A DNA stretch of 64,000 nucleotides from Chitinophaga varians. Its GTDB lineage: Bacteria > Bacteroidota > Bacteroidia > Chitinophagales > Chitinophagaceae. The notes below the pieces were generated by a model, which saw only the letters and a list, made by a program, of their open reading frames with translations, had not been told where the DNA came from and ran no database searches. The stretch covers positions 124,001-188,000 of the forward strand of contig NZ_JABAIA010000004.1 of assembly GCF_012641275.1 (NCBI RefSeq), read 5' to 3'. Made by a program: the position numbers and the translations under genes. This document shows positions 9,021 through 17,897 of the stretch, piece after piece (position 1 is the stretch's first letter; each line of letters begins with the position of its first letter).

Positions 9021-9884
9021 ATGGAAAAGAAGGTCCTGCATGTGATTGAAGGCCGGGAAAAACATATTACCGACACGGAAGTGGTAAGGCAACCGCTGCC
9101 CTCTGCGCAGTTCCGTTTCGCCAGTCCGTTTATTGTGCTGCACCATATGCCGGCAAAATACTATGCACCGGGCGCTCCGGCAGAAAGGCTGCACCCGCAT
9201 CCGCACCGCGGCTTTTCACCGGTCACCTTCATGCTGCAGGGACAGGGCTATCACCGCGACAATGCAGGCAATGCCATGACGGTCACCGCCGGTGACGTGC
9301 AATGGATGTTCGCCGGTAAAGGCATCCTCCACAGTGAAGGCCCCTCCGAAGATTTTCTCCGTAAAGGCGGCAATTATGAACTGCTGCAATTGTGGTTCAA
9401 TGCACCGGCTGCCCGTAAAGGCGACGACCCCTACTATCAATATGTAAAAGGCGCAGACATGCCTGCCGTGGCCCAGGCCGAAGGGGTGCAGCTGACGCTC
9501 GTCAGCGGTAACTATGAAGGCAAAACCGGCCCGCTGCAAAATTTCACTCCCATCATCGCCATCTGGGGGGCTATACAGGCCGGCAAATCCGTTACGCTCA
9601 AGGCTACGCCGGGCTACTGGACACTGCTGTATGTGGTGGACGGGCAAATTACGGTCAATGGTACTGCGGTCAACGGTTATCACCTCGTGATATTTGACAG
9701 GGACGATGCCGCGGAAGATATTCAGATCACCTGCAAAGAAACAACCCGCATACTCTATCTCTGCGCAGAACCGATCAATGAGCCGGTAGCGGCCAAAGAC
9801 AACTTCGTCATGAACACGGCCACAGAAGTGGACCAGGCCATCGCCGACTACAAAAATGGCCTCTTCGGCACACTGGAGGCGTAA
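9021..9884 (+). CDS. Pirin family protein
   Basis: The 287-residue cupin-fold protein carries the pirin metal site in HPHPHRGFSPVTFMLQG (about residues 58-74) and the second half of the site in KGILHSEGPSED. The pirin C-terminal domain follows, with an LLYVVDGQITVNG strand pair. Bacterial pirins bind iron or other metals and some oxidise quercetin; others regulate metabolic enzymes. The role here is not shown. It lies 10 bases after the CorC-like gene. Confidence 0.9.
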   Translation: MEKKVLHVIEGREKHITDTEVVRQPLPSAQFRFASPFIVLHHMPAKYYAPGAPAERLHPHPHRGFSPVTFMLQGQGYHRDNAGNAMTVTAGDVQWMFAGKGILHSEGPSEDFLRKGGNYELLQLWFNAPAARKGDDPYYQYVKGADMPAVAQAEGVQLTLVSGNYEGKTGPLQNFTPIIAIWGAIQAGKSVTLKATPGYWTLLYVVDGQITVNGTAVNGYHLVIFDRDDAAEDIQITCKETTRILYLCAEPINEPVAAKDNFVMNTATEVDQAIADYKNGLFGTLEA

Positions 9885-9933
9885 ACAACGTACAGCCATT
9901 CCTGTTACAGAATAATACAGTAACTTTAATAGT

Positions 9934-10605
9934 ATGATCCCATGGACGGAAATACTGTTAAGGCTTTCGCTTGCCGCCCTGTTCGGCGGCATGATCGGTC
10001 TGGAGCGGGAACGCAAAGACTGGGCTGCTGGTCTGCGTACACATATGATGGTATGCGTAGGCGCCGCGCTCACGATGATGGTTTCCGCCTACGGCTTTGA
10101 AGATATCCTCGGCAGGCCCAACGTAGTACTGGACCCTTCCAGGGTGGCCGCGCAGGTGATCAGCGGCATTGGTTTCATCGGGGCAGGCACCATCCTCTTC
10201 CTGAAAGAAGGCGTCATCAGGGGCCTTACCACCGCAGCAGGGCTCTGGACGGTAGCGGCCATCGGACTGGCTACCGGCGGCGGGATGTATTTTGCCGCAC
10301 TAACCGCCACCGTGATCGCCATTATTATCCTGTGGGCACTGCAACCCCTGGAAAAAAAATTTCTCTCCCGCTTTGAACATAAAAGCATTCGCATTGTCAC
10401 CTTCGAAAGAAGTAAATCGGTAGAACTGATCAACAACCTTTTTCACAACAGCGCCCTCTCTATCATCGGTTGTAATATTGAACAAACAGACACGCTTTTT
10501 CTGTTGAGCATCCGCTTTAAAAATCTGGACAAGACCACATTTACTGCACTGATAGCCGAAATACAGGCCGACAGCGGAGTAAAGGAAATTTCCTGGAGCG
10601 CGTAA
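9934..10605 (+). CDS. MgtC/SapB family protein
   Basis: The 223-residue protein has the MgtC membrane domain at 1-140, with the hallmark GGMIGLERERKDWAAGLRTH (about residues 18-37) and IGFIGAGTI, and a cytosolic C-terminal half of about 80 residues with the alternating pattern of an ACT-like domain. MgtC proteins bear on growth at low magnesium and on ATP synthase control in Salmonella. Start ATG 9934 is preceded by an AT-rich region. It is followed by a palindromic terminator shared with a convergent small gene. Confidence 0.9.
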   Translation: MIPWTEILLRLSLAALFGGMIGLERERKDWAAGLRTHMMVCVGAALTMMVSAYGFEDILGRPNVVLDPSRVAAQVISGIGFIGAGTILFLKEGVIRGLTTAAGLWTVAAIGLATGGGMYFAALTATVIAIIILWALQPLEKKFLSRFEHKSIRIVTFERSKSVELINNLFHNSALSIIGCNIEQTDTLFLLSIRFKNLDKTTFTALIAEIQADSGVKEISWSA

Positions 10606-10612
10606 AAGCATA

Positions 10613-10638
10613 AAAAAAGCCCTGACAATTGTCAGGGC
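10613..10638 (-). terminator. Intrinsic terminator
   Basis: The perfect 20-base palindrome at 10619-10638 (gccctgac/gtcagggc arms) is preceded on the plus strand by seven A, so it is followed by a T run on the minus strand and ends the small gene at 10660. On the plus strand it has no T run. Confidence 0.8.
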
Positions 10639-10659
10639 GGTAAATTACTTTACGTTACT

Positions 10660-10956
10660 TTACATGATCGAATCTTTTTTGTAAGAGCTATCTCTCTGAT
10701 GTTTTTTCATGTCTTTTTTCATCTCCTTCATCTCCTTTTTTTCCTTCTTCATTTTACGGGCAGGATTAATAGTATCCCTCGTTCTGGGAGGAAAGGTATC
10801 CTGCAGGATTTCCTGGTACCCGGCCTGTTTCACCAGCTCATCCTGATTCATGGGATTAGCCTGTAGCGTACGGTCGGCGTTGCCCTGGAACAGAAAAAAT
10901 ACAAACAATACGATCATGAGTCCAATTGTAGCAGGAAGGTTCTTCATAAAATTCAT
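10660..10956 (-). CDS. Small membrane-anchored protein with Lys/Glu/Met-rich tail
   Basis: Not a recognised family. The 98 residues start with one hydrophobic helix (about 9-24, TIGLMIVLFVFFLFQ), then a polar region of 45 residues, then a highly charged tail with the irregular repeat KKEKKEMKEMKKDMKKH. The reading frame is closed by a strong terminator directly downstream, which supports it as a real gene. The start may be M1 or the M4 of MKN. It is convergent with the MgtC gene. Confidence 0.65.
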   Translation of the reverse strand: MNFMKNLPATIGLMIVLFVFFLFQGNADRTLQANPMNQDELVKQAGYQEILQDTFPPRTRDTINPARKMKKEKKEMKEMKKDMKKHQRDSSYKKDSIM

Positions 10957-11224
10957 TTTTTGTCTGTAGGTAGATGACCAATATCATGCTGGATTTTGTA
11001 CCAATGGCACGGACAGGCATAAAATATTGAAAATGACCTGTTGTGGCCACCACTTCAAAATCTGTTTGCAGAGACCAACCAGGCCCACAGTGTGGATTTT
11101 GGCCGTCATTCAGGGGAAGGGGAGTGACAATGGCGGAGCTTCGAAAGCGCTGCCTGTGGTAAATCCGGCACTAAGGCACTGCATTTGTAGCACGTCCTGT
11201 ATTATTCACCTCAAAATACAGGTT
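10957..11224. other. Intergenic region without a convincing gene
   Basis: No coding pattern was seen here. A near match to the -7 promoter element, TGCATTTG (one mismatch), lies at 11180-11187, about 38 bases before the small gene at 11225. Confidence 0.4.
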
Positions 11225-11401
11225 ATGAAAAGTACAAGAAGTGAAAATACACATCAGAGCAAGCAGATGCCTTTGAGCAATATGCCCAAGCCGGAAATAA
11301 GGGACAACCTTGACAGCCGTAAAAACGAGGAACAGGATTTTAAAGGTTCAGATACCACGCACAACCGAAAGGCACACAAATCATCCAAACATAAACGATA
11401 A
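11225..11401 (+). CDS. Small basic hydrophilic protein, unknown
   Basis: From ATG 11225 the product has 58 residues and is very polar (MPKPEIRDNLDSRKNEEQ in the middle, KAHKSSKHKR at the end), with no hydrophobic core. It looks intrinsically disordered and basic. A -7-like element 38 bases upstream and a gap of only 3 bases to the lysozyme-inhibitor gene suggest a two-gene unit. The open frame extends upstream to 11027, but that part has no coding look. No function can be given. Confidence 0.55.
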   Translation: MKSTRSENTHQSKQMPLSNMPKPEIRDNLDSRKNEEQDFKGSDTTHNRKAHKSSKHKR

Positions 11402-11404
11402 ACT

Positions 11405-12043
11405 ATGTTGAAGCATGTAATGTATTTGTTGGCCTGCAGCTGTCTGGCCGCCACTTTCACAGGCTGTAACCAATTGACGGAGCAAAAGGCTAATCAGCAG
11501 GACAAGGCCAACGACAGTACCAGGCCGCCAACACCTGCACCAACAGAAAACAGGGCCACTTTTAAACTGGATACTACCTTTAAAGATTATCGTTTCAGTG
11601 TGTCTACCCGCGGCGACGGTACGCTGCGTAACCTCTATGTTGGTATAGGCAACGTAAAGGATTCAACCCGTATGGACACCATCATTGAAAAAGACGTGAA
11701 AGGCAATATCGGCGGCGTGGCGGTAGCTGACCTCGATAAGGACGGGCAACCGGAGGTATACGTTTTTAATATTTCCACCGGCACCGGTCTCAACGGAAAA
11801 GTATACGGCCTTGTGGTCCAAAAGAAAGGAGCGATAAAAATCAATACTGGTGACATCGATAGCCTGAACGCAAAAGACTACCAGGGAAGAGATTCTTTTT
11901 ATATTCAAAATAACGAACTGGTACGCACGTATCCGGCCTTCGGGGAAGGTCAGCCACAGGCCCTGACGACGGATAAAAGGAAGATCATCCGTTATCAGCT
12001 GGTAAAAATCGGTAACGGCTACACGCTGAAGAGCAAATCCTGA
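11405..12043 (+). CDS. PliI-type lysozyme inhibitor-like lipoprotein
   Basis: The 212-residue protein has a lipoprotein signal with lipobox TFTGC, so C21 is the likely lipidated residue. After a Thr/Pro/Gln linker (22-50) the folded part contains the strand pattern of PliI inhibitors of invertebrate-type lysozyme: a GGVAVADLDKDGQPEVYVF segment (calcium-loop-like DLDKDGQPE), then GLNGKVYGLVV, YQGRDSFYIQNNELVRTYPAF and a late IIRYQLV. PliI proteins protect the envelope against host or predator lysozymes. The match is by remembered family pattern, not by search. It is followed by a long inverted repeat. Confidence 0.7.
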   Translation: MLKHVMYLLACSCLAATFTGCNQLTEQKANQQDKANDSTRPPTPAPTENRATFKLDTTFKDYRFSVSTRGDGTLRNLYVGIGNVKDSTRMDTIIEKDVKGNIGGVAVADLDKDGQPEVYVFNISTGTGLNGKVYGLVVQKKGAIKINTGDIDSLNAKDYQGRDSFYIQNNELVRTYPAFGEGQPQALTTDKRKIIRYQLVKIGNGYTLKSKS

Positions 12044-12154
12044 TTTACGGATGGTGGGATTTTTTGATTTTGGAATTTTGGATTTAGCGAAATGATTAAC
12101 ATATAATCTTCGCTCCTACAAATCTCAAAATCAAAAAATCCCCAATCCGTAAAT
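12043..12154. repeat. Long imperfect inverted repeat between convergent genes
   Basis: Bases 12043-12074 and 12123-12154 are near-perfect reverse complements over about 31 bases (arms start atttacggat and end atccgtaaat), enclosing about 48 bases. The structure spans exactly from the stop of the PliI-like gene to just before the stop of the GH20 gene. It could act as a terminator in both directions or be the remnant of a small mobile element. Confidence 0.7.
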
Positions 12155-12159
12155 GTTAT

Positions 12160-13749
12160 TTACCGGTGATAGAAGATGCTATGTTCGCTCCAGCGGGCAT
12201 AAAAGTTTGCCAGCGCCTTCTCAAATTCGCGATAGTTCTTATTGGCCGGAAGTGTCCATCCGTCTTCTGCATAAGCCGCGAGGCGGGGATACACTTTTTC
12301 TTCCATGGACATTTCATCTGGTATCCATTCTCCCCACATCTGACATCCTGTGCCCAGAATTTTTTGATGGTATTTAGCGTCCAGCCCTGCGGGAATCGGG
12401 TCGAAGGCATATGCCTTTTCCAGTGATATCTGTTCGTAGTTGTAATCCAGGTACGTAGCGGCATGGTAGGAGTTGACCACATCGTATCCTTTTGATACCG
12501 CATCGGTGATCAGTTTAAGTTCGCCTTTCCAGAAATGTACGATCGTGCCGGGAGCCAGCTGCGTGGTGCCTACGTCTTTGGTATCGTTGTATTCATGCAG
12601 TTTGGCGCCCATGATCTCATTCCAGCCCATCATGCGGCGTTGTTTGCCGGCAAGGTAAGTGGAAATGTTATTGGTAAAATAGATCTGAAGATCTGCGGGA
12701 GTGGCCAGCTGATTGGCTTTCATATAGGCCTGTACGTTGGCATCGGTTTTCCACTGGTCGTATTTCACCTCATCGCCGCCAATATGGATCACTTTGGAAG
12801 GGAAGAGCTGCATCACTTCGTCCAGTACATCATGCAGGAACCCAACTACTTTTGGATCTGCCACATTGTATACATCGTAGTGCACGCCAAACTTTCCGGG
12901 TACTTTGATAGGCGTCTGTTGCGTGCCCAGCCAGGGATAGGAGGCAATGGCCGCAGCAGAGTGGCCGGGCATTTCTATTTCAGGAATAATGGTGATGTGA
13001 CGGGCGGTGGCATAGGCAATAATATCGCGGATCTGGTCCTGCGTATAAAAACCATCATGCGGTTTACCGTCATAAACAGTGCTGTTCCAGCTGCCGGTCT
13101 GCGTAGAATCGCGGTGACTGCCTACTTTCGTCAGCAGGGGATATTTTTTGATCTCTATCCGCCAGCCCTGGTCATCGGTGAGGTGCCAGTGGAAGGTGTT
13201 CATTTTCAGTGCAGCCATTTCATCCAACAGCTTTTTAACAGCCGTTGCTCCTTTAAAGTGGCGCGCTTCGTCGAGCATAAAGGAACGCCAGCCAAAGCGG
13301 GGTTTGTCTTTTATTTCCACGGCGGAGATAGTGAAACCGTTGGTCTCGTTATAGCGGATAAGTTGTTGGAGGGACTGTACGCCATAAAATATTCCGGCGT
13401 TGGTGGCCGCGGTGATAGTGGCGCCGACAGGCGTAACTTTCAGGAGGTAGCCTTCCTTACCAAGGGAAGAGTCCAGCTTCGGATTGAGCGATAAACGGAT
13501 ATAGTTGTTTTGGGCGGCAGGTTGTAACGGAAGCTTCAGGCGGATACGGTTGTTAAATGCTTCCTGGAGGTATTTAGCCTCTCCGGTACTGGCGCCAGCT
13601 ACGATGGCGGTCGTACCGGAGAGTTTGAAAATGCCGGTGGTAGCGGTTACCTGCGTGGGTTGCGGTATAAGGCGTTGTGCCTGCAACTTTTTGGCAGTCA
13701 CGGCCAGCAACAGGCAGCTGCTGATGACCATGGATTGAAATCTGAGCAT
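12160..13749 (-). CDS. Secreted beta-N-acetylhexosaminidase (GH20)
   Basis: The 529-residue protein has a signal peptide (about 1-24), the GH20b N-terminal domain (about 28-150) and the GH20 barrel. The substrate-assisted catalytic pair is D326-E327 in HIGGDEVKYDQW; FHWHLTDDQGWRIEI (186-200) and IIPEIEMPGHS (254-263) are the other conserved strands. The enzyme removes terminal GlcNAc or GalNAc from glycans or chito-oligosaccharides in the periplasm. It has its own promoter-like element upstream at 13769-13776, so it need not be part of the block that ends at 13818. Confidence 0.95.
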   Translation of the reverse strand: MLRFQSMVISSCLLLAVTAKKLQAQRLIPQPTQVTATTGIFKLSGTTAIVAGASTGEAKYLQEAFNNRIRLKLPLQPAAQNNYIRLSLNPKLDSSLGKEGYLLKVTPVGATITAATNAGIFYGVQSLQQLIRYNETNGFTISAVEIKDKPRFGWRSFMLDEARHFKGATAVKKLLDEMAALKMNTFHWHLTDDQGWRIEIKKYPLLTKVGSHRDSTQTGSWNSTVYDGKPHDGFYTQDQIRDIIAYATARHITIIPEIEMPGHSAAAIASYPWLGTQQTPIKVPGKFGVHYDVYNVADPKVVGFLHDVLDEVMQLFPSKVIHIGGDEVKYDQWKTDANVQAYMKANQLATPADLQIYFTNNISTYLAGKQRRMMGWNEIMGAKLHEYNDTKDVGTTQLAPGTIVHFWKGELKLITDAVSKGYDVVNSYHAATYLDYNYEQISLEKAYAFDPIPAGLDAKYHQKILGTGCQMWGEWIPDEMSMEEKVYPRLAAYAEDGWTLPANKNYREFEKALANFYARWSEHSIFYHR

Positions 13750-13768
13750 ATATGTATTTTATTGTTCA

Positions 13769-13776
13769 CAAATCTA
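13769..13776 (-). promoter_or_regulatory. -7 promoter element for the GH20 gene
   Basis: On the minus strand this reads TAGATTTG, an exact TAnnTTTG match, 19 bases before the ATG at 13749. Confidence 0.5.
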
Positions 13777-13817
13777 ACGAACGATAAAATACAAAAAAAA
13801 TCTCATGTTTAAATGCT

Positions 13818-16745
13818 TCAGGCCACTTCTACCTTTTGCCGGGACACGGCGATATCGGTGATCGCTTCGGAATAGAATACCGGTGGTACATGGCCAAGGG
13901 GCATCAGGCACTCATCGGTTTCTTTATCCGGGTTTCTGGACCAGCGTTGCCGCATTTTGGTTTTATCTACAAAATAGAGGGTGCCCAGTTTGTAGCGGAA
14001 ACCTTCTTCCTTATAAATGCTGCTCATTTCCACGATCACTTCCAGCTGGTTTTCATCATCTGTTTTGTGGTAGGCATATACATATTTGCCTTCAGCGCCT
14101 TCACTGAGCTTCCAGCCTTTCTGCTCCATATGTTTATTGAGCAGCGTGCTTTCGAGGGCAATGTCCTCAAAGTCATGCACCAGCGTAGTATCGGCCTGTT
14201 GCGGCGGGATAGCCGCCACGGGCCTGTCCAGTTGCGGGAACACGGCTTCGATGCCATCTTCGGCAAAACGCTGTTTCCATTGGGCGATTGCTTCGTTGCT
14301 GAGGTACAGCGGATGCAGCACCCGGATGGAGGCGCCGGCGGGAATGGTGACCAGCCGGCCGTGAAGATCAGTCAGGCTACGGTCGTTGCGGCACTGGAAA
14401 CCGGTGATCAGCTGGTCCTGTGCGTCATATAAAGCCCAGAGTAACCGGGTGGCATATACGAACATGACCGGGTGATGGAGAAAACACTGTTGCCATTGTG
14501 CCGGTTCCCATTTGCGTTGCACCACCAGGAAATGTTCGAGCCTGGCGGTTTGCTGCTTCACGGTTTCGGCGATGGCTTTGCCCAGTTGTTTGATCCTTTC
14601 TTTGGTTTCAGCCGTAATGGCGACCGGAATGAATTTAAGTTTCCGTTGCCTGTTATTGATCGCAGCGAGTTTAAACTGCTGATCGATATACAAATAATAG
14701 GTATCGCCTTTCACATCAAAGGGCAGGAGCATGTCTTTAAAGCCAAAATCAGGAACGATACGGTCGCCCAGTTCGTGCATGCTGATGCCCAGTTCGGCAG
14801 CAACCTGTTGCATGCCGGCTAACGCTGCCGCCCCTACGTTGGCCTTACGGACGCGGTATTTGCGGGACAGGAATTCTACGGTATGCAGTGCCTGTTTGCT
14901 GCCATGCATGGCCAGCGCGCCAACGCCGTGTTCTGCCATGCGTAGCCTTTTTTCACCGATCCATTGGTAGATGGCCTGTTCGAGGGTGAGGGCCATCCGG
15001 TCGTCGCCGGTGAGGCCGGCCAGCGCCAGCAGATATTTCGCTTTGGCGTCGCCATTGCGGGACAGGTACAACTGGAAAAGGTGCATGGAGAAGTCGCCGC
15101 TGGTGGTGCGGTCTATCAGGCGCAACAACGGCCTGGCTTCCATGTCAACCGTCATCTCCTCTATGCGCGACATGCGGTATAGAAGAAAACGTTTCATGTC
15201 CAGCGTAAGGGCTTCGCCGTTGAGCAGATATAAAGGTGGTAACACCGTGTCGTCCAGCCACTTTTCGAGCGGTCGGTTGAGTTTGTGCCGTTTTTTGGCG
15301 AAGGCCACCAACTGTTGTGCGGTAGTAGTGTCGTCTTCTCCTGCGAAGGTATGGCCCAATGTTTCCAGCATCAGGTCGCGTGCGTCGTCGTTGATTTCCT
15401 GCTGGAGTGCCTGTTGCAGCAGCTGTCTGGCTTCGGGCATGTCCAGCCTGCAGAGTATCTGTACGGCGGTAAGTCGCTGTTCCGCTTTCTTATGCTGTAA
15501 CAGCAGGCCTGCGCGTTCGAGCGCCTGCGGATGTTCTGCCAGTATAACGGCAACGAGCATACGCACCGATTTCAGTTTATGCAGGGTGAAGTCCCATAAC
15601 CTTTCAGCATACAATGATGCGTCCAGCCGGGTGAGCAGCGGGAAAATATGTTTGGCTTCGTAATCGTTGTCAATGGCTTTGAGCAACAGGGGAACGGCCT
15701 GGTTGCCCAGTTCCTGTTGTATCAGCTGAAATGCTTCCGGATGCAGGTATTTTCTTTCGTCCAGATGGGTGTCGAGATAAAGAATGGCCTGTTGCCTTTC
15801 CTGACGGAGCAGCTGGCCTACGGCGATCACATCGGGCGCTGGCAGCGAGGAAGCGCTCCCCATGGCGATCTGCTGCTGGCGGAACGCCTGGCCGGTAATG
15901 CTGCTGTTGTATTCCTGCAGGTATGCATAAGCGGCTTTCAGCAGCCGTGGTTGATATGCTTCCGGTTGATATTGGGCCAGCAGGTAATAACCACACAGTT
16001 GTGCGGTATAGTCAGGCAATGTGGCCAGATGGGCCACGGCTTTTTCTATCAGCGGCAGATATTTGTCAGTATTGAGCTGCAACAGTACCCGCGACAGCTC
16101 TACGTTGACAAATCCTTTGTCCGGCTGGGCGAGGATATACTCGAGGTACTCCGTTTCGCGTTCCGGATGTCCTTTGGAGAGGAGCCGGAAAAAGAGGGAG
16201 TTCCAGCCTTGTTGTTTCCAGGTGCGGAGGTAGGCATCAACAGTTGGCCATTCCGCGCTTTTGATCAGGTCCTGGAGGAATTTTCGCAGTGGTGTGAATT
16301 TCAGTGGCGCCAGGTCAAAGTTGTGGCCGTCGCCTGAATAGATGATCAGGATAGAACCGATGTCTTCAGTGCTGCAGCCTCTTTGTTGCAGGTAGCTGGT
16401 AAAGTAACTGAAGCGCATAACGATGGCGGATGCGGAACCAGGTGTGTCCAGCATCGGCACAACATGTTGAAGAAACCTGTCCCGGCACTGCTGCCAGACG
16501 AGGGGATCTGCGAGCAGTTGTAATACCAGCCGGTCATTGTCGTCCCACTGGTCGGGCAGTTTCAGCAGCTGTACAAAAACGCCCATTTCGCGGGCGACCG
16601 TTGCATCAGTGCATACAGGCGGGTGAATGGTTTGCCCGGTAAGGAAAGCTACCCCATCCTGCAGCTGCGCGTAATGGCTGCTGTCTTCATAAAGCTGTTG
16701 CTGTCGTTCGATAAAAGGTAGTATAGTTTCCTTAGTATATGGCAT
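13818..16745 (-). CDS. DUF4132 (MolR-like) large protein
   Basis: The 975-residue cytosolic protein has no signal or membrane helix. Its middle (about 250-520) is a series of helical repeats of HEAT type with many Leu, Gln and Ala, and the C-terminal part (about 700-960) matches DUF4132: WEPAQWQQCFLHHPVMFVYATRLLW and LHPLYLSNEAIAQWKQRF are typical of that domain. The DUF4132 family includes E. coli YehI and MolR; the old claim of a role in molybdate regulation is not well founded, and the biochemical role is unknown. It is the last gene of a six-gene block, 18 bases after the VWA gene, and probably acts with it. Confidence 0.85.
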   Translation of the reverse strand: MPYTKETILPFIERQQQLYEDSSHYAQLQDGVAFLTGQTIHPPVCTDATVAREMGVFVQLLKLPDQWDDNDRLVLQLLADPLVWQQCRDRFLQHVVPMLDTPGSASAIVMRFSYFTSYLQQRGCSTEDIGSILIIYSGDGHNFDLAPLKFTPLRKFLQDLIKSAEWPTVDAYLRTWKQQGWNSLFFRLLSKGHPERETEYLEYILAQPDKGFVNVELSRVLLQLNTDKYLPLIEKAVAHLATLPDYTAQLCGYYLLAQYQPEAYQPRLLKAAYAYLQEYNSSITGQAFRQQQIAMGSASSLPAPDVIAVGQLLRQERQQAILYLDTHLDERKYLHPEAFQLIQQELGNQAVPLLLKAIDNDYEAKHIFPLLTRLDASLYAERLWDFTLHKLKSVRMLVAVILAEHPQALERAGLLLQHKKAEQRLTAVQILCRLDMPEARQLLQQALQQEINDDARDLMLETLGHTFAGEDDTTTAQQLVAFAKKRHKLNRPLEKWLDDTVLPPLYLLNGEALTLDMKRFLLYRMSRIEEMTVDMEARPLLRLIDRTTSGDFSMHLFQLYLSRNGDAKAKYLLALAGLTGDDRMALTLEQAIYQWIGEKRLRMAEHGVGALAMHGSKQALHTVEFLSRKYRVRKANVGAAALAGMQQVAAELGISMHELGDRIVPDFGFKDMLLPFDVKGDTYYLYIDQQFKLAAINNRQRKLKFIPVAITAETKERIKQLGKAIAETVKQQTARLEHFLVVQRKWEPAQWQQCFLHHPVMFVYATRLLWALYDAQDQLITGFQCRNDRSLTDLHGRLVTIPAGASIRVLHPLYLSNEAIAQWKQRFAEDGIEAVFPQLDRPVAAIPPQQADTTLVHDFEDIALESTLLNKHMEQKGWKLSEGAEGKYVYAYHKTDDENQLEVIVEMSSIYKEEGFRYKLGTLYFVDKTKMRQRWSRNPDKETDECLMPLGHVPPVFYSEAITDIAVSRQKVEVA

Positions 16746-16763
16746 AAGGCTTAAATAGGTTCT

Positions 16764-17897
16764 TTATTTTTTCAGGACGATATCCTCGCGGGCAGCCCAC
16801 TGGGAGATGTCCTGTTTGCTCAGCGCCGTGGCCATCATATCCGGGAATTTGTCTGGCGTGCAGGCAAATACCGGTATACCCAGACCGGCAAGGAACTGTG
16901 CATTTTCATGATCATATGAGGGTGCGCCTTCGTCGTTGAGGGCCAGTAATACCACCACCTGTACGCCACTGGCGGCCAGGTCGGTAAAGCGTTTACGCAT
17001 GCCGGTTTCATCGCCGCCTTCAAACAGGTCGGTGATCACTACCAGCACGGTATCTGCCGGCCTGGTGATCAGCTGCTGGCAATATTGCAGGGCCAGGTGA
17101 ATATCGGTGCCACCGCCCAGCTGTACGCCAAACAGCAGTTCCACAGGGTCCTGCAGTTCTTCTGTCAGATCAGCGACAGCGGTATCAAATACCACCATCT
17201 TCGTTTGTACGGCAGGGATAGAGGCCATCACTGCGCCGAAGATGCCGGAATACACGACGGAGGCGCCCATGGAACCGCTTTGGTCCAGGCATAGCACCAC
17301 ATCTTTCAGTGATGACCTTCTGCGGCCATAACCGATCAGTGTTTCCGGTATCACTGTTTTGTAATCCGGTTGATAATGTTGTAAGTTTTTTCGGATGGTC
17401 AGGTCCCAGTTGATTTCCTGATGGCGGGGCCGCCGGTTGCGGACGCTTCTGTTCAGGCTGCCGGTAATGGCCTGTTGCATGGGTTGCGACAGTTTTTTGA
17501 GCAGTTCGTCTACCACCTTTTTTACGACCTGTCTGGCGGTGTCTTTGGTTTTCTCCGGTATCACGCGGCTGAGCGTCATCAGGGTGGCTACCAGGTGTAC
17601 ATCTGGCTCCACGTTTTGCAGCATTTCTTTTTCCAGCAGCATGGAGGTGAGGTCCAGTCGTTTGAGGGCGTCTTTTTGCATCACCTGTACTACGGAAGAG
17701 GGGAAATAGCTGCGGATATCGCCCAGCCAGCGGCTGACGTTGGGGGATGAGCCACCCAGTCCGCCTTTGCGGTTGCTGTCGTAAAGGGCTTCCAGCGTTT
17801 TGTCTACCTGAAGGTCGTTTTTGTCGAGGGTAAATGCTGTACCGTCATTATTATCGCCTCCCAGGATCAGTCGCCACCGTCGTAAATTTTCTTCCAT
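16764..17897 (-). CDS. VWA-domain protein paired with MoxR ATPase
   Basis: The 377-residue protein has a helical N-terminal half (1-195) and a von Willebrand A domain from about 197. The metal-dependent adhesion site DxSxS is intact: D205, S207 and S209 in LCLDQSGSMGAS, followed by GGGTDI and VLVVITDLFEGGD. No signal peptide is present, so it acts in the cytosol. Such VWA proteins are partners of MoxR-type AAA+ ATPases and help load metals or remodel targets. The stop lies directly next to the ATG region of the following gene and its start abuts the end of DUF5682 (0 bases), indicating one transcript. E. coli YehP is the likely counterpart. Confidence 0.9.
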   Translation of the reverse strand: MEENLRRWRLILGGDNNDGTAFTLDKNDLQVDKTLEALYDSNRKGGLGGSSPNVSRWLGDIRSYFPSSVVQVMQKDALKRLDLTSMLLEKEMLQNVEPDVHLVATLMTLSRVIPEKTKDTARQVVKKVVDELLKKLSQPMQQAITGSLNRSVRNRRPRHQEINWDLTIRKNLQHYQPDYKTVIPETLIGYGRRRSSLKDVVLCLDQSGSMGASVVYSGIFGAVMASIPAVQTKMVVFDTAVADLTEELQDPVELLFGVQLGGGTDIHLALQYCQQLITRPADTVLVVITDLFEGGDETGMRKRFTDLAASGVQVVVLLALNDEGAPSYDHENAQFLAGLGIPVFACTPDKFPDMMATALSKQDISQWAAREDIVLKK

